From Pseudomonadota bacterium (GTDB lineage: Bacteria; Pseudomonadota; Alphaproteobacteria; Rhizobiales; Xanthobacteraceae): a stretch of DNA of 64,000 nt. The notes beneath the pieces are model-generated. The model saw only the letters and a list, made by a program, of their open reading frames with translations, ran no database searches and was not told where the DNA came from. The position numbers and the translations under genes are program-made. Location of the stretch: positions 1 through 64,000 of the forward strand of contig JAFEFL010000043.1 of NCBI GenBank assembly GCA_018240595.1, written 5' to 3'. This document shows positions 51,680 to 60,602 of the stretch, in pieces (position 1 is the stretch's first letter; each line of letters starts with the position of its first letter).

Positions 51680-51924
51680 TGGGCACTGGCCTCCTGATAC
51701 CAGTGAAGCCGCGTTACGTTGAAATTTTCTTACCCACAACGCAGCGATTTGCCCGGGGCGCCCATCCGGCCCCGCGAGAAATTACCAAGCCGAACCAGCG
51801 AGGAAAATTTGTTAACGTCACCAGACGTTTACCGAGAGGCCCCGTTAACGGCCGGGGGCTTTCTTCGTCGAAACCTTAAACCTGGCGTGCTAAAGGGCCG
51901 CGGGACTTGAGATCTGGGACGGTA
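51680..51924. other. Divergent intergenic region and hisZ leader
   Basis: The gap separates the NTF2-like pair from hisZ. On the hisZ side it has two hairpins: AACGTC (51814-51819) with GACGTT (51824-51829), and AGGCCCC (51837-51843) with GGGGCTT (51855-51861) followed by TCTTCG. The second looks like a weak terminator placed inside the leader. No leader peptide with a run of His codons was found. Confidence 0.4.
51837..51865 (+). terminator. Terminator-like hairpin in the hisZ leader
   Basis: A 7-bp stem, AGGCCCC (51837-51843) with GGGGCTT (51855-51861), is followed by a short pyrimidine tract (TTTCTT overlapping the stem). It lies 60 bp upstream of the hisZ start and could attenuate hisZG or end stray transcripts. 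The T-run is short, so efficiency is doubtful. Confidence 0.35.
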
Positions 51925-53088
51925 ATGGACGCGAATTTGGAACAATTGGGCCTAGGAACGGCGGCCCCGGACGCGCGCGCCGAGGCGCTGGTCGCCTCCT
52001 ATGAGCGCGCCGGTTACGCCCGGGTATCGCCGCCGATCCTGCAGCCGGCCGAGCCCTTCCTCGACCTGTCGGGCGAGGACATCCGCCGCCGCATGTTCCT
52101 GACCACGGCGCCGGGCGGCACGGAATTGTGCTTGCGGCCTGATCTGACCATCCCGGTCTCCCGCCACTATCTGGCCTCGGCCGCCGCCGGCAAACCCGCC
52201 GGCTATTGCTATGTCGGCCCGGTCTTCCGTCACCGTACCGACGCCAGTCCCGAATTCCTCCAGGCCGGCATTGAGAGCTTCGGGCGCAGCGACCAGGCCG
52301 CTGCCGATGCCGAAATGCTGGCCCTCGGCCTGGAAGCCACCGCCAATTACGACCTCGCCGCACCGGACATCCGCACCGGCGACGTCGCCCTGTTTGCCGC
52401 TCTGATTGCCGCGCTCGATCTCGCGCCGGCGTGGAAGCGCCGCCTGATCAAGGATTTCAACCGCAAGACCAATCTGGCGCAAGACCTCGACCGCCTGGTG
52501 CTGGGCGGTAACAACAGCCGGCCGGAATATCAGGGCGTGCTCGCCGCGCTCGCCGGCTCCGACCCGAAGGGCGCGCACGCGCTGGTCACCGATTTGTTGT
52601 CGATCGCGGGCATCAGCGCCGTCGGCGGCCGCTCGGTCGCCGAGATCGCCGACCGTTTCCTCGAGCAGTCGGCACTCGGCGCCTCGACCAAACTGCCGCG
52701 CGACGTGCGCGGCCTGATCGAACGCTTCCTCGCGGTCGCCGGCGATCCGGACGAGGCCGCTGCAGAACTGCGCGCGCTCGCCGCCGACGCCAATCTCGCC
52801 GGCGAACTGGCGCCGGCGCTCGATCTCCTCGAAAGCCGCAACGGATTTCTGGCCGCGCGCGACATCGATCTCAAGCGCGTGCACTTCTCCACCGCCTTCG
52901 GGCGCGGCTTTGATTACTACACCGGCTTCGTTTTCGAGCTCACCGACCCGAGCCGCACCGGCGATCCGCTGGTCGCGGGCGGTCGCTATGATGGCCTGCT
53001 GACCCGGCTCGGCGCCGCCGCTCCGATTCCGGCCATCGGCTTTTCCGTCTGGATCGAGCGCCTCGCCATCTATGGAGGCGCCGCATGA
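51925..53088 (+). CDS. hisZ: ATP phosphoribosyltransferase regulatory subunit
   Basis: A 387-residue paralogue of histidyl-tRNA synthetase that activates HisG and senses histidine. It keeps class II synthetase motifs ([69 protein letters not shown]) but lacks an anticodon-binding domain, the hallmark of HisZ. It has a normal length. The hisG start overlaps its stop (ATGA). Two hairpins lie in the leader. Function in the first step of histidine synthesis. Confidence 0.95.
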   Translation: MDANLEQLGLGTAAPDARAEALVASYERAGYARVSPPILQPAEPFLDLSGEDIRRRMFLTTAPGGTELCLRPDLTIPVSRHYLASAAAGKPAGYCYVGPVFRHRTDASPEFLQAGIESFGRSDQAAADAEMLALGLEATANYDLAAPDIRTGDVALFAALIAALDLAPAWKRRLIKDFNRKTNLAQDLDRLVLGGNNSRPEYQGVLAALAGSDPKGAHALVTDLLSIAGISAVGGRSVAEIADRFLEQSALGASTKLPRDVRGLIERFLAVAGDPDEAAAELRALAADANLAGELAPALDLLESRNGFLAARDIDLKRVHFSTAFGRGFDYYTGFVFELTDPSRTGDPLVAGGRYDGLLTRLGAAAPIPAIGFSVWIERLAIYGGAA

Positions 53089-54056
53089 GCACGCCGCTCG
53101 TCCTTGCCGTGCCCGCCAAGGGCCGGCTCCAGGAAAACGCCGAAGCGTTCTTCGCGCGCTCGGGCCTGCAACTCGTCAAGCCGCGCGGCGCCCGCGACTA
53201 TCGCGGCGCCGTCGCCGGCCTCGACGGCGTCGAGGTGGCTTATCTGTCGGCCAGCGAAATTACGGCGCAGCTCGCCGCCGGCAGCGTGCACATGGGCGTC
53301 ACCGGCGAAGACCTGATCCGCGAGCAGATCGCGGACGCCGACGCCCGCGTCGTGCTCATCGAGCCGCTCGGCTTTGGCTTTGCCAATGTCATCGTCGCCG
53401 TGCCGCAGGCCTGGATCGACGTGCGCACCATGGCCGACATCGACGACGTCGCCACCGGCTTCCGCCAGCATCACGGCCGCAAAATGCGGGTCGCGACCAA
53501 ATACATCAACCTGACGCGCGAGTTCTTCGCCAAGCACGGCGTCATCGACTATCGCATCGTCGAAAGCGCCGGCGCCACCGAAGGGGCGCCGGCCGCCGGC
53601 ACCGCCGAGCTGATCGTCGACATCACCACCACCGGCGCCACGCTCGCCGCCAATGCGCTGAAGATCATCGACGACGGCGTCATCCTGCGGTCGCAGGCCA
53701 ATCTCGTCGCCGCGCGCAAGGCGGAGTGGACGAGCGAGCAGCGCGACACTGCGCGGGTCATCCTCGACCGCATCGCCGCGCAGGCGCGCGCGAGAGCCTT
53801 CCGCGAGGTGCGCTCGCGCTTTGCCGCCTGCGACGGCAAAGTGGTGGAGGAAGCCAAGGCGAAGTTCGGCGTTGCGACGCCATTCGGCGGTCCGACCTCG
53901 TCCGGCATGCTGACGCTGCATTGCCCGCCGGGTGAGGTCTACGCCCTGACGGCTTACTTGCGCGAGCGGGGCGCCGAAGCCGTCGCGGTGGCCGACCTCG
54001 ACTACGTGTTCTCGAAGGACAATCCGCTTTTCGCCAAGCTGGAAGCGGCGCTGTAG
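53085..54056 (+). CDS. hisG: ATP phosphoribosyltransferase
   Basis: A 323-residue enzyme that condenses ATP and PRPP in the first step of histidine synthesis. It starts [11 protein letters not shown] and has the PRPP-binding region with [19 protein letters not shown]. Unlike the short HisG (~210-230 residues) normally paired with HisZ, it has ~90 extra C-terminal residues ([19 protein letters not shown].., [11 protein letters not shown]) that resemble the regulatory domain of long HisG. It is coupled to hisZ by a 4-bp overlap. Confidence 0.94.
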   Translation: MSTPLVLAVPAKGRLQENAEAFFARSGLQLVKPRGARDYRGAVAGLDGVEVAYLSASEITAQLAAGSVHMGVTGEDLIREQIADADARVVLIEPLGFGFANVIVAVPQAWIDVRTMADIDDVATGFRQHHGRKMRVATKYINLTREFFAKHGVIDYRIVESAGATEGAPAAGTAELIVDITTTGATLAANALKIIDDGVILRSQANLVAARKAEWTSEQRDTARVILDRIAAQARARAFREVRSRFAACDGKVVEEAKAKFGVATPFGGPTSSGMLTLHCPPGEVYALTAYLRERGAEAVAVADLDYVFSKDNPLFAKLEAAL

Positions 54057-54071
54057 CAAGCGCGACGCATT

Positions 54072-54890
54072 TTAGATGATGGCCTGCCGCACCTTGGCGG
54101 AGATCCATTCGCTGAACACGACGCTGGCGATGATCACCAGCAGGATCAGCGACACCTTGGTCCAGGCGAGCGTCGTGATCGCCGAGTTCAGCGGCAGGCC
54201 GATGCCGCCGGCACCGACCAGTCCGAGCACGGTCGACTCGCGGATGTTGATATCCCAGCGGAACACGGAAATCCCGGCGAAAGCCGGCAGCACCTGCGGC
54301 ACGATGCCATAAGCCGTCACCTGCGCCGCGCTTGCGCCGGTCGAACGCACCGCCTCGACCTGCTTTTCGTCGATCTCCTCGATCGCTTCGTACAGCAGCT
54401 TGGCGCAGAAGCCGATCGAGCGCAGGCCGATCGCCACCATGCCGGCGAGCACGCCGGGGCCGATGATTGTCACCAGCATCAAGGCCCAGATCAGCGAATT
54501 GATCGACCGCGACGAAACGATCACGAACAGCGCCAGCGGCCGCAGCACGGCGGCGCTCGGCGTCGTGTTGCGCGCCGCGCAATAAGCGACCGGCACAGCG
54601 ATGACGATGCCCATGACGGTGCCGAGCGTCGCCATGTTGAGGGTGTCCCACATCGGCCGCCACAACTGGCCGATGAAGCTCCAGTCCGGCGGCACCATGC
54701 GCACGCCGAGATCGGCGGCCTGCTGCGGCGCGTCGAGCACGAAGGGCCAGATTGTCTTCTCGCTGATGAAACTCCAGCTCACGACCAGAACGGCGACGCC
54801 GACCAGCCACGCCGCCCAGATGGCGAACTGAGCGGCACGCTCGCGCCGCTGCCAGACTTTGACGCCTTGGCGGACCGGAACCGTCATCAC
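54072..54890 (-). CDS. phnE: Phosphonate-type ABC transporter permease 2
   Basis: A 272-residue membrane protein of the PhnE family with about five to six segments. The EAA-like loop that contacts the ATPase is EEIDEKQVEAVRSTGASAAQVTAYG, followed by RESTVLGLVGAGGIGLPL. It forms the channel with the paralogous permease encoded upstream. The start overlaps the previous gene by 4 bp (ATGA). It converges with hisG. It is the last gene of the phnDCEE operon on the minus strand. Confidence 0.93.
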   Translation of the reverse strand: MMTVPVRQGVKVWQRRERAAQFAIWAAWLVGVAVLVVSWSFISEKTIWPFVLDAPQQAADLGVRMVPPDWSFIGQLWRPMWDTLNMATLGTVMGIVIAVPVAYCAARNTTPSAAVLRPLALFVIVSSRSINSLIWALMLVTIIGPGVLAGMVAIGLRSIGFCAKLLYEAIEEIDEKQVEAVRSTGASAAQVTAYGIVPQVLPAFAGISVFRWDINIRESTVLGLVGAGGIGLPLNSAITTLAWTKVSLILLVIIASVVFSEWISAKVRQAII

Positions 54891-55702
54891 TGCACCCAGC
54901 GCCGGACATAGCCGGACGAGTATTCCATCAGCATGACGATGCCGATGATGACCAGCAGGATGGCGGCGGCGGAATCGAATTCATAGCGGTTGAAGGCGGT
55001 GTCGAGCGTCGCGCCAATGCCGCCGGCGCCGACGATGCCGACCACCGCCGACTCGCGGAAATTGATATCGACGCGGTACAGCGCAAGGCCGAGCATGCGC
55101 GGCAGCACCTGCGGCTGGATGCCGAAATTGACCCATTGCAGCCAGCTCGCCCCGGTCGCGCGCACCGCTTCGGCCTGGCCCGGGTCCATGTCCTCGATGT
55201 CCTCGGCGAGCAGCTTGCCGTAGAAGCCGATCGTCGCGAAGGCGAGCGTGACGACGCCGGCGAACGGGCCGAAGCCGAACAATTTGACGAAGAAGATCGC
55301 CAGGATGATCTCCTGGAAGCTGCGCGACACGGCGAGAAAGCCGCGGCAGAAGTAATACACCGGCGCCGGCGCGATGTTCTTCGCCGCGCCCAGCCCGACC
55401 GGAATCGACAGCACGATGCCGATCGCGGTGGCGACCACCGTCATCCAGATGCTTTCAAGAATGCCGTCGAAGATTTCCGACGAACGCGTGGTGAAGTCGG
55501 GCGGGAAGAACGCGGCGAAGAACCGCGCGCCGCGCGGCAGGCCTTCCCAGACGCGGCCCCAGTTGATCTCGGTGGTGCCGAAAGCGGCGGCGAGATAAAG
55601 CGCCACGGCGATGCCGATGCCCCAGCGCAGCGCCGCGCTCTTGATCAGCGGCGGCTTGCGCCAGACCCGCGGCACCGCGGGCGCTGCACCGGCGGCGCTC
55701 AT
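54887..55702 (-). CDS. phnE: Phosphonate-type ABC transporter permease 1
   Basis: A 271-residue PhnE-family permease. The EAA-like loop is LAEDIEDMDPGQAEAVRATGASWLQWVNFG, followed by RESAVVGIVGAGGIGATL. Its first membrane segment is about residues 28-45. It starts 1 bp after the phnC stop (TGACATG), so it is tightly coupled. With the next gene it makes a heterodimeric channel; two divergent phnE genes are a known variant of the phosphonate/phosphite importer. Confidence 0.93.
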   Translation of the reverse strand: MSAAGAAPAVPRVWRKPPLIKSAALRWGIGIAVALYLAAAFGTTEINWGRVWEGLPRGARFFAAFFPPDFTTRSSEIFDGILESIWMTVVATAIGIVLSIPVGLGAAKNIAPAPVYYFCRGFLAVSRSFQEIILAIFFVKLFGFGPFAGVVTLAFATIGFYGKLLAEDIEDMDPGQAEAVRATGASWLQWVNFGIQPQVLPRMLGLALYRVDINFRESAVVGIVGAGGIGATLDTAFNRYEFDSAAAILLVIIGIVMLMEYSSGYVRRWVQ

Positions 55703-55703
55703 G

Positions 55704-56555
55704 TCAGGTCAGCCCCGCCATGCGATCGCGATCGAGCGGCGCCGGCGCTGTCATAGCGGGCGACTCGTGATCGTCGTCTTCCCCGGCTTCCGGCGCGCGC
55801 TTGGCCGTCGCCGCCCAGTCCTCCTCGCCGTAGATGCGCGTCAGCACGTCCGGCGTCAGCCCGTCCGGCGCGCCGTCATAGACGATGCTGCCCTGGCGCA
55901 GGCCGACGATGCGCGAGGCGAACATCTGCGCCAGTTGCACGTCGTGAATGTTGACGATGGCCGACAGGTTGCGCTCGCGGCACAATTCCGTAATCAGCCG
56001 CATGATCTGCCGCGACGTCTTCGGATCGAGCGAGGCGGTCGGCTCGTCGACCAGCAGCAGATCGGGATTCTGGATCAGGGCGCGGCAGATGCCGACGCGC
56101 TGGCGCTGGCCGCCCGACAGCGCATCGGCGCGCTTGTCGACCATGTGGTCGAGGCCGACGCGCGCCAGCAGCCGGAAGGCCTCGTCGATATCGGCCTGCG
56201 GAAACTTGCGCATGTAGCTGCGCCAGAAGCCGACATAACCGAGTCGGCCGCTGAGGACGTTTTCCATCACGCTCAGCCGCTCGACCAGCGCGTATTCCTG
56301 GAAGATCATGCCGAGCTTGCGGCGGGCGCGGCGCAGCGCGGCCTTGCCGAGGGTGGTGAGTTCGACGCCGTTGAGCGCGATGGTGCCGGCGGTCGGCTCG
56401 ACCAGCCGGTTGATGCAGCGGATCAGCGTCGATTTGCCGGCGCCCGACGGACCGATCAGCGCGACGACCTCGCCTTGCGCGACGTCGAGGTCGATCTTGT
56501 CGAGCGCCAGATCGCCGGTGCGATAGCGCTTGGTCAGGCCGCGGATGTGCAGCAT
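55704..56555 (-). CDS. phnC: Phosphonate-type ABC transporter ATP-binding protein
   Basis: A 283-residue ATPase. Walker A is [10 protein letters not shown], the signature is [15 protein letters not shown], Walker B is [13 protein letters not shown], and the H-loop follows (VNIHDVQLA). The order fits PhnC, which drives import through two PhnE permeases. A ~35-residue acidic tail ([13 protein letters not shown]) is unusual. The start at 56555 ([11 protein letters not shown]) was chosen; the frame upstream lies inside phnD. Confidence 0.95.
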   Translation of the reverse strand: MLHIRGLTKRYRTGDLALDKIDLDVAQGEVVALIGPSGAGKSTLIRCINRLVEPTAGTIALNGVELTTLGKAALRRARRKLGMIFQEYALVERLSVMENVLSGRLGYVGFWRSYMRKFPQADIDEAFRLLARVGLDHMVDKRADALSGGQRQRVGICRALIQNPDLLLVDEPTASLDPKTSRQIMRLITELCRERNLSAIVNIHDVQLAQMFASRIVGLRQGSIVYDGAPDGLTPDVLTRIYGEEDWAATAKRAPEAGEDDDHESPAMTAPAPLDRDRMAGLT

Positions 56556-56569
56556 GGGCGCAGGCCCAG

Positions 56570-57535
56570 CTACTTGCACGAATACTTCACGCCGTTCGCC
56601 GCGTCGATCTTGCGGATGACGTTCCAGTCCTTCTTGTAGGTGATCGGCACGAAGCGGTCCTGCTCCTTGAACTCGGCCTTGAGCGCCGAGCCTTCCCACG
56701 GGAAGGTGAAGAAGGCCTGCTTGATCTTCTCGGTCAGCGCCGGGTCGAGATTGTGCGCGACGCCGTAGCCGGTGGTCGGGAAGGTTTCCGACTTGTAGAT
56801 CGTGCGGATCTTCGCCTTGTCCACGACGTTGCGGGCGAACATGCGGAACATCACTTCGTTGGCGATGGCGGCGGCTTCATAGTCCTTGTTGGCGACGCCG
56901 ATCACCGAATTGTCGTGCTTGCCGGAGAACACCGCAGTGTAGTCGCGGTCCTTCTCCAGGTTGAAATCCGCCTTCAGGATCGCCGACGGCGCCTTGAAGC
57001 CGGAGTTCGAGGTCGGCTCGGTGAAGGCGATCTTCTTACCCTTGAGGTCGGCCGGCGACTTGATGGCGCTGTCGGCCGGCACGATGATTTCCATCTCGTA
57101 GCCGAACTCGCCGTTCTTGCCGCCCATGATGGCGAAAGGCACGAAGCCGGCGCAGTTCACCGCGATCGGATTGGAGCCGGTGTTGAAGCCGGCGACGTGC
57201 AGACGGCCGGAACGCATCGCCTCGATCTCGGCGGCGTTCGACTGCACCGGGAAGAACACGACCTTCTTGCCGGTCGTCTTTTCCATGTGCTTGATGAAGC
57301 CGTCCCAGACCTTGCCGTACACCGCGGGGTCTTCGACCGGCGTATAGGCGAACACCAGCACCGAGGGATTGACGCGCTGCTTCGGATCGGTCGGCGTATC
57401 CGCCACCATGTCGCCGTCGGCGTCGCAATAGGCGGCATCGAGCGCGCCGCGCTCGCAATTCTGCGCATGTGCCGCCGCCGTGCCGAACATGCAGGCCGCG
57501 AACAGTGCGGCGATCGCCGTGATAGACCGTGCCAT
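56570..57535 (-). CDS. phnD: Phosphonate/phosphite-type substrate-binding protein
   Basis: A 321-residue periplasmic binding protein. A signal peptide ([24 protein letters not shown]) is followed by the PhnD pattern: [45 protein letters not shown] and [18 protein letters not shown]. It captures phosphonate, phosphite or a similar anion for the PhnCEE importer; no C-P lyase or phosphite dehydrogenase gene lies near, so the ligand is open. The start at 57535 was chosen for the signal peptide; the ATG four codons upstream lies in its G-rich ribosome-site region (GGGGGG). The first gene of the operon. Confidence 0.93.
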   Translation of the reverse strand: MARSITAIAALFAACMFGTAAAHAQNCERGALDAAYCDADGDMVADTPTDPKQRVNPSVLVFAYTPVEDPAVYGKVWDGFIKHMEKTTGKKVVFFPVQSNAAEIEAMRSGRLHVAGFNTGSNPIAVNCAGFVPFAIMGGKNGEFGYEMEIIVPADSAIKSPADLKGKKIAFTEPTSNSGFKAPSAILKADFNLEKDRDYTAVFSGKHDNSVIGVANKDYEAAAIANEVMFRMFARNVVDKAKIRTIYKSETFPTTGYGVAHNLDPALTEKIKQAFFTFPWEGSALKAEFKEQDRFVPITYKKDWNVIRKIDAANGVKYSCK

Positions 57536-57550
57536 GGTGCCCCCCATTAT

Positions 57551-57568
57551 GTTCCGTGAACCCGGAAC
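57551..57568. promoter_or_regulatory. Inverted repeat upstream of phnD
   Basis: GTTCCG (57551-57556) and CGGAAC (57563-57568) form an inverted repeat with a 6-bp gap, 16-33 bp upstream of the phnD start codon. It could be an operator or an RNA hairpin near the ribosome site. It does not match a Pho box. Confidence 0.4.
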
Positions 57569-57633
57569 TTTCGAGAAGCTTAGCATCGGGCCGCGAACTG
57601 ACAAGCCGGAGTATCGCGGCTATCCCGCCGCGG

Positions 57634-58914
57634 TCAGCCCTGTGCCAATGCCTGGGCGATGTCGGCGACCAGATCGTCCGGATGCTCGATGCCGACCGAC
57701 AGGCGGATCGTCGTGTCGAGCACGCCGATGCGCGCGCGCACGTCCGCCGGCACGCCGGAATGCGTCATCGCCGCCGGGTGACTGGCGAGCGACTCGGTGC
57801 CGCCGAGACTGACCGCGAGCTTGAACACCTGCAGCGCATTGAGGAAGGCGAAGGCTTCCGGCTGGCCGCCCTTGATGTCGAACGAGAAGGTCGAGCCCGC
57901 GCCGGTGCATTGGCGCTCGAAAGTCGCACGCGCGGCGCCTTCCGGGAGAAACGGCAGGTAGTGCACCTTGGCGACGCGTGGGTGGTCACGCAGGAATTCG
58001 GCGACGACTCTCGCGTTGGCGTTCGACTTCTCCATGCGCAGCGCCAGGGTTTCGAGCGAGCGGCCGAGCATCCAGCACGAATGCGGATCGAGCTGCGTGC
58101 CGATGGCACCGCGTAGCGCCTTGACCGTGCCGATTACTTCCTTGCTGCCGAGCGCCGCGCCAGCGATCAGATCGGAATGACCGCCAACATATTTGGTCAG
58201 CGAGTACAGCGACAGGTCGGCGCCGAAATCCAGCGGCCGCTGGAAGACCGGCCCGAGCAACGTATTGTCGCAGGCCAGGATGGGTCGGTGCCCTTGCGTC
58301 TTGCCGACCTCGTCGGCAAGACGGCGCACCAGTGCGATGTCGACCAGCGTGTTGGTCGGGTTCGACGGTGTCTCGATCAGGACGACGGCGATGCGGCCGA
58401 GCTTTTGCGCTTCTGTCAGCGCCGCGCGAATGGCGCTCTCGCTGACACCGTCGGCAAACGGCACCGACTTGATGCCGAACTGCGCGAAGGTCTTGGTCAA
58501 CAGGGTTTCGGTGCCGCCATAGAGCGGCTGCGAATGCACGATGACGTCGCCGGGGCGGGCATAGGCCATCAGCGACGTCGAGATCGCCGACATGCCGGAC
58601 GAAAACAGGATTGCCGACTCGGCACCTTCATAAACGGCAAGGCGATCCTCGACGATCTCACTGTTCGGATGATTGAAGCGCGAGTAGACCAGCCCGGCGC
58701 CGGTGCCGGCCGGCGGCTTCTTTCGTCCCGATACGTAGTCGAAGAAATCGCGCCCCTCCTCCGCCGTGCCGAACACGAAGGTGGAGGTCAGGAATACCGG
58801 CGGTTTCACCGCGCCTTCCGACAGCATCGGATCGTAGCCGTAACCGAGCATCAGGGTCTCGGGATTCAGCACGTGATTGCCGATCTTGGTCTTGGAAGCG
58901 CGCGGTGCAGCCAT
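57634..58914 (-). CDS. Cystathionine gamma-synthase-family PLP enzyme
   Basis: A 426-residue Cys/Met-metabolism PLP enzyme. It has [18 protein letters not shown], the cofactor-binding [29 protein letters not shown], the PLP lysine in [17 protein letters not shown], and the C-terminal [19 protein letters not shown]. It could be cystathionine gamma-synthase, O-acetylhomoserine sulfhydrylase or methionine gamma-lyase; motifs alone do not decide. The start at 58914 follows AAGGAC. It ends 98 bp before phnD on the same strand but has no clear functional link to it. Confidence 0.9.
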   Translation of the reverse strand: MAAPRASKTKIGNHVLNPETLMLGYGYDPMLSEGAVKPPVFLTSTFVFGTAEEGRDFFDYVSGRKKPPAGTGAGLVYSRFNHPNSEIVEDRLAVYEGAESAILFSSGMSAISTSLMAYARPGDVIVHSQPLYGGTETLLTKTFAQFGIKSVPFADGVSESAIRAALTEAQKLGRIAVVLIETPSNPTNTLVDIALVRRLADEVGKTQGHRPILACDNTLLGPVFQRPLDFGADLSLYSLTKYVGGHSDLIAGAALGSKEVIGTVKALRGAIGTQLDPHSCWMLGRSLETLALRMEKSNANARVVAEFLRDHPRVAKVHYLPFLPEGAARATFERQCTGAGSTFSFDIKGGQPEAFAFLNALQVFKLAVSLGGTESLASHPAAMTHSGVPADVRARIGVLDTTIRLSVGIEHPDDLVADIAQALAQG

Positions 58915-59070
58915 GGCGAGGTCCTTTCGTGCGGTCGAACTGCCGCAACTTACCTGCGCGCATGACATTGGTCGATGCCGGCCCGGCGGCGGTTCGCCGA
59001 TGCCATGCTTGATCTATCGCAAGGCCGTTCTGTCACGCATTTGCTGTTGTTTTTCTAAAGAGGACGCCGC

Positions 59071-60021
59071 ATGCGCAACATCATTCGCGGCCTGCTGGCC
59101 GCCGCCATTGCATTTGCCACCACCGCGATAAGCCAGGCAGCGGAGCCACCCCGCACCTTGACCGCGGGAAGCTGGCAAGCCGATGACGCCGACAAGCCGG
59201 CCCAACTCACCTTCGCGACAGCGGCGCGTGCCGACGATCCCGAGCTGTTCGTGTTCTGCGATCGGGCCAACACCGAGCTCAAGTTGCTGTATCGCAGACT
59301 GCCCTCGGAAGAAGCCGAAGGCATGAGCGAGCGGCCCGGCGCACTCGATGGCAGTCTTGTCGCCGCTGGACAAACATGGCCGCTTGCCGGCTTCCTGTCG
59401 CGCGCTCCGGAAGCCACCGGCATCGGCTACGATATCCTCGTCACCGCCAACAGCCTGGCGCTGCTGACCACGCCGGACCTGACGTTGCGGTTTCCCGGTT
59501 TCGACATCGCCGCGCCACAAGACGGCCTGCTGGCGCGCTTCGCCAGCGCCTGCCCCAGCGTCAGCACCGTATTCGAGGCCGCCGGCTGGCGCCGGCGCTT
59601 CAATCTGCAAGCCGGCTTTGCCGTCGACATTCCGGTCCAGCAGTTTCGCCTGAGCGATGCCGACCGCACCGGGCGCTTCTATCGCGACGGACCGGGCCAC
59701 GCGACCTTGCAGCTCACCATCGCGATCAACCAGGACGAGCTCGGCCCGCGCGAGGCGCTGCGCCGCATGTCGCGCGACAAGGACGCCGTGACGAAAGTGG
59801 CGAAGAGCAATTCCGGCGCCGATTTCTTCATGCTGAACGGCAGCAAGGGCGATCGCGCCGTATCCCTCAAGGCGTTACTGACGTGCGGCAAGAGCATGTG
59901 GGCGATGCTGCGCGTCGAATACGATCCGGCGGCGCGCGCCCAGGTCGAGCCGCTGTTTGCCCGCATGGCGCAATCGCTGACGACCGAAGCCGGCTTCGAC
60001 GGCATGGCGGCTTGCGAATAA
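59071..60021 (+). CDS. Exported protein of unknown function
   Basis: A 316-residue protein with a signal peptide (MRNIIRGLLAAAIAFATTAISQAA). The mature part has cysteines near residues 63, 160, 273 and 315 (FVFCDRAN, ASACPSV, LLTCGKSM, MAACE), which could form two disulfides in the periplasm. It has no recognised domain and no transmembrane segment beyond the signal. It ends 6 bp before the oppositely directed exported protein, so the two converge. Confidence 0.7.
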   Translation: MRNIIRGLLAAAIAFATTAISQAAEPPRTLTAGSWQADDADKPAQLTFATAARADDPELFVFCDRANTELKLLYRRLPSEEAEGMSERPGALDGSLVAAGQTWPLAGFLSRAPEATGIGYDILVTANSLALLTTPDLTLRFPGFDIAAPQDGLLARFASACPSVSTVFEAAGWRRRFNLQAGFAVDIPVQQFRLSDADRTGRFYRDGPGHATLQLTIAINQDELGPREALRRMSRDKDAVTKVAKSNSGADFFMLNGSKGDRAVSLKALLTCGKSMWAMLRVEYDPAARAQVEPLFARMAQSLTTEAGFDGMAACE

Positions 60022-60027
60022 AGCGGC

Positions 60028-60537
60028 TCAGCGTTTCGGCAAGCGGATGCTGCCGACAATACGGTCGAGCAGCGGGCCGAGCGTCGCCCATTTCGTCGAA
60101 TCGCCGTCGAACAGGAAGGCCGGCATCCGGCTGTCGGTGAAATAGATGATGATCTGACGGCGGCGCGGCGGCGGATCGTCGGCCCGCGTCAGGAAATCCG
60201 TCAATCGCGCCGGACGGCCATCGACGGTCGTCGGTTGTTCGGCGCGATCCGGATCGAGCAATTCTTCGTTGCCAGGAAATACGCTGAACCAGGCGCCGGC
60301 GGTAAGGTTTCGCGCGTTCTCGGCGAACATGACTTCGTCGTGATCTTCGGGCGGCTTGCGGTATTCGACTCTCTTCCAATTGGCCGGAATTTCGAGTTCG
60401 ACGCCGAAGGCTTTCTCCTTGCGCCAGCCATCGGCGCTCAGCGCGCCAACCGGCAGCCCACCCGACAAGAGACATACGCCGGTGCCGATGACGATGTCTC
60501 GGCGCCGCAGGCACAGTCTGTCATGGTTGTCGCCCAT
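60028..60537 (-). CDS. Exported protein of unknown function with a possible Tat signal
   Basis: A 169-residue protein with a twin-arginine-like N-terminus (LRRRDIVIGTGVCLLSGGLPVGALSA), so it may be exported folded. The mature domain has WRKEKAFGVELEIPANWKRVEY, ENARNLTAGAWFSVF and RPARLTDFLTRADD, reminiscent of small periplasmic proteins that handle effector-like or pyochelin-type ligands, but no family was recognised. It overlaps no other gene and converges with the secreted protein at 59071-60021. Confidence 0.65.
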   Translation of the reverse strand: MGDNHDRLCLRRRDIVIGTGVCLLSGGLPVGALSADGWRKEKAFGVELEIPANWKRVEYRKPPEDHDEVMFAENARNLTAGAWFSVFPGNEELLDPDRAEQPTTVDGRPARLTDFLTRADDPPPRRRQIIIYFTDSRMPAFLFDGDSTKWATLGPLLDRIVGSIRLPKR

Positions 60538-60602
60538 GCGCGTTTGTAGCGAGGCGGGCGAACGGCCGGGTTGATCTGCCTCAAGCCCCGCGCGGTAGCC
60601 GG

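Noticed and set aside
57536-57633. Pho box before phnD
   Set aside because: Only a partial TTGTCAG-like piece is present, not two CTGTCAT-type repeats with the right spacing.
58915-59070. SAM riboswitch before the cystathionine gamma-synthase-like gene
   Set aside because: The 156-bp divergent gap has no recognisable SAM-I or SAM-II core and no stem with the expected loops.
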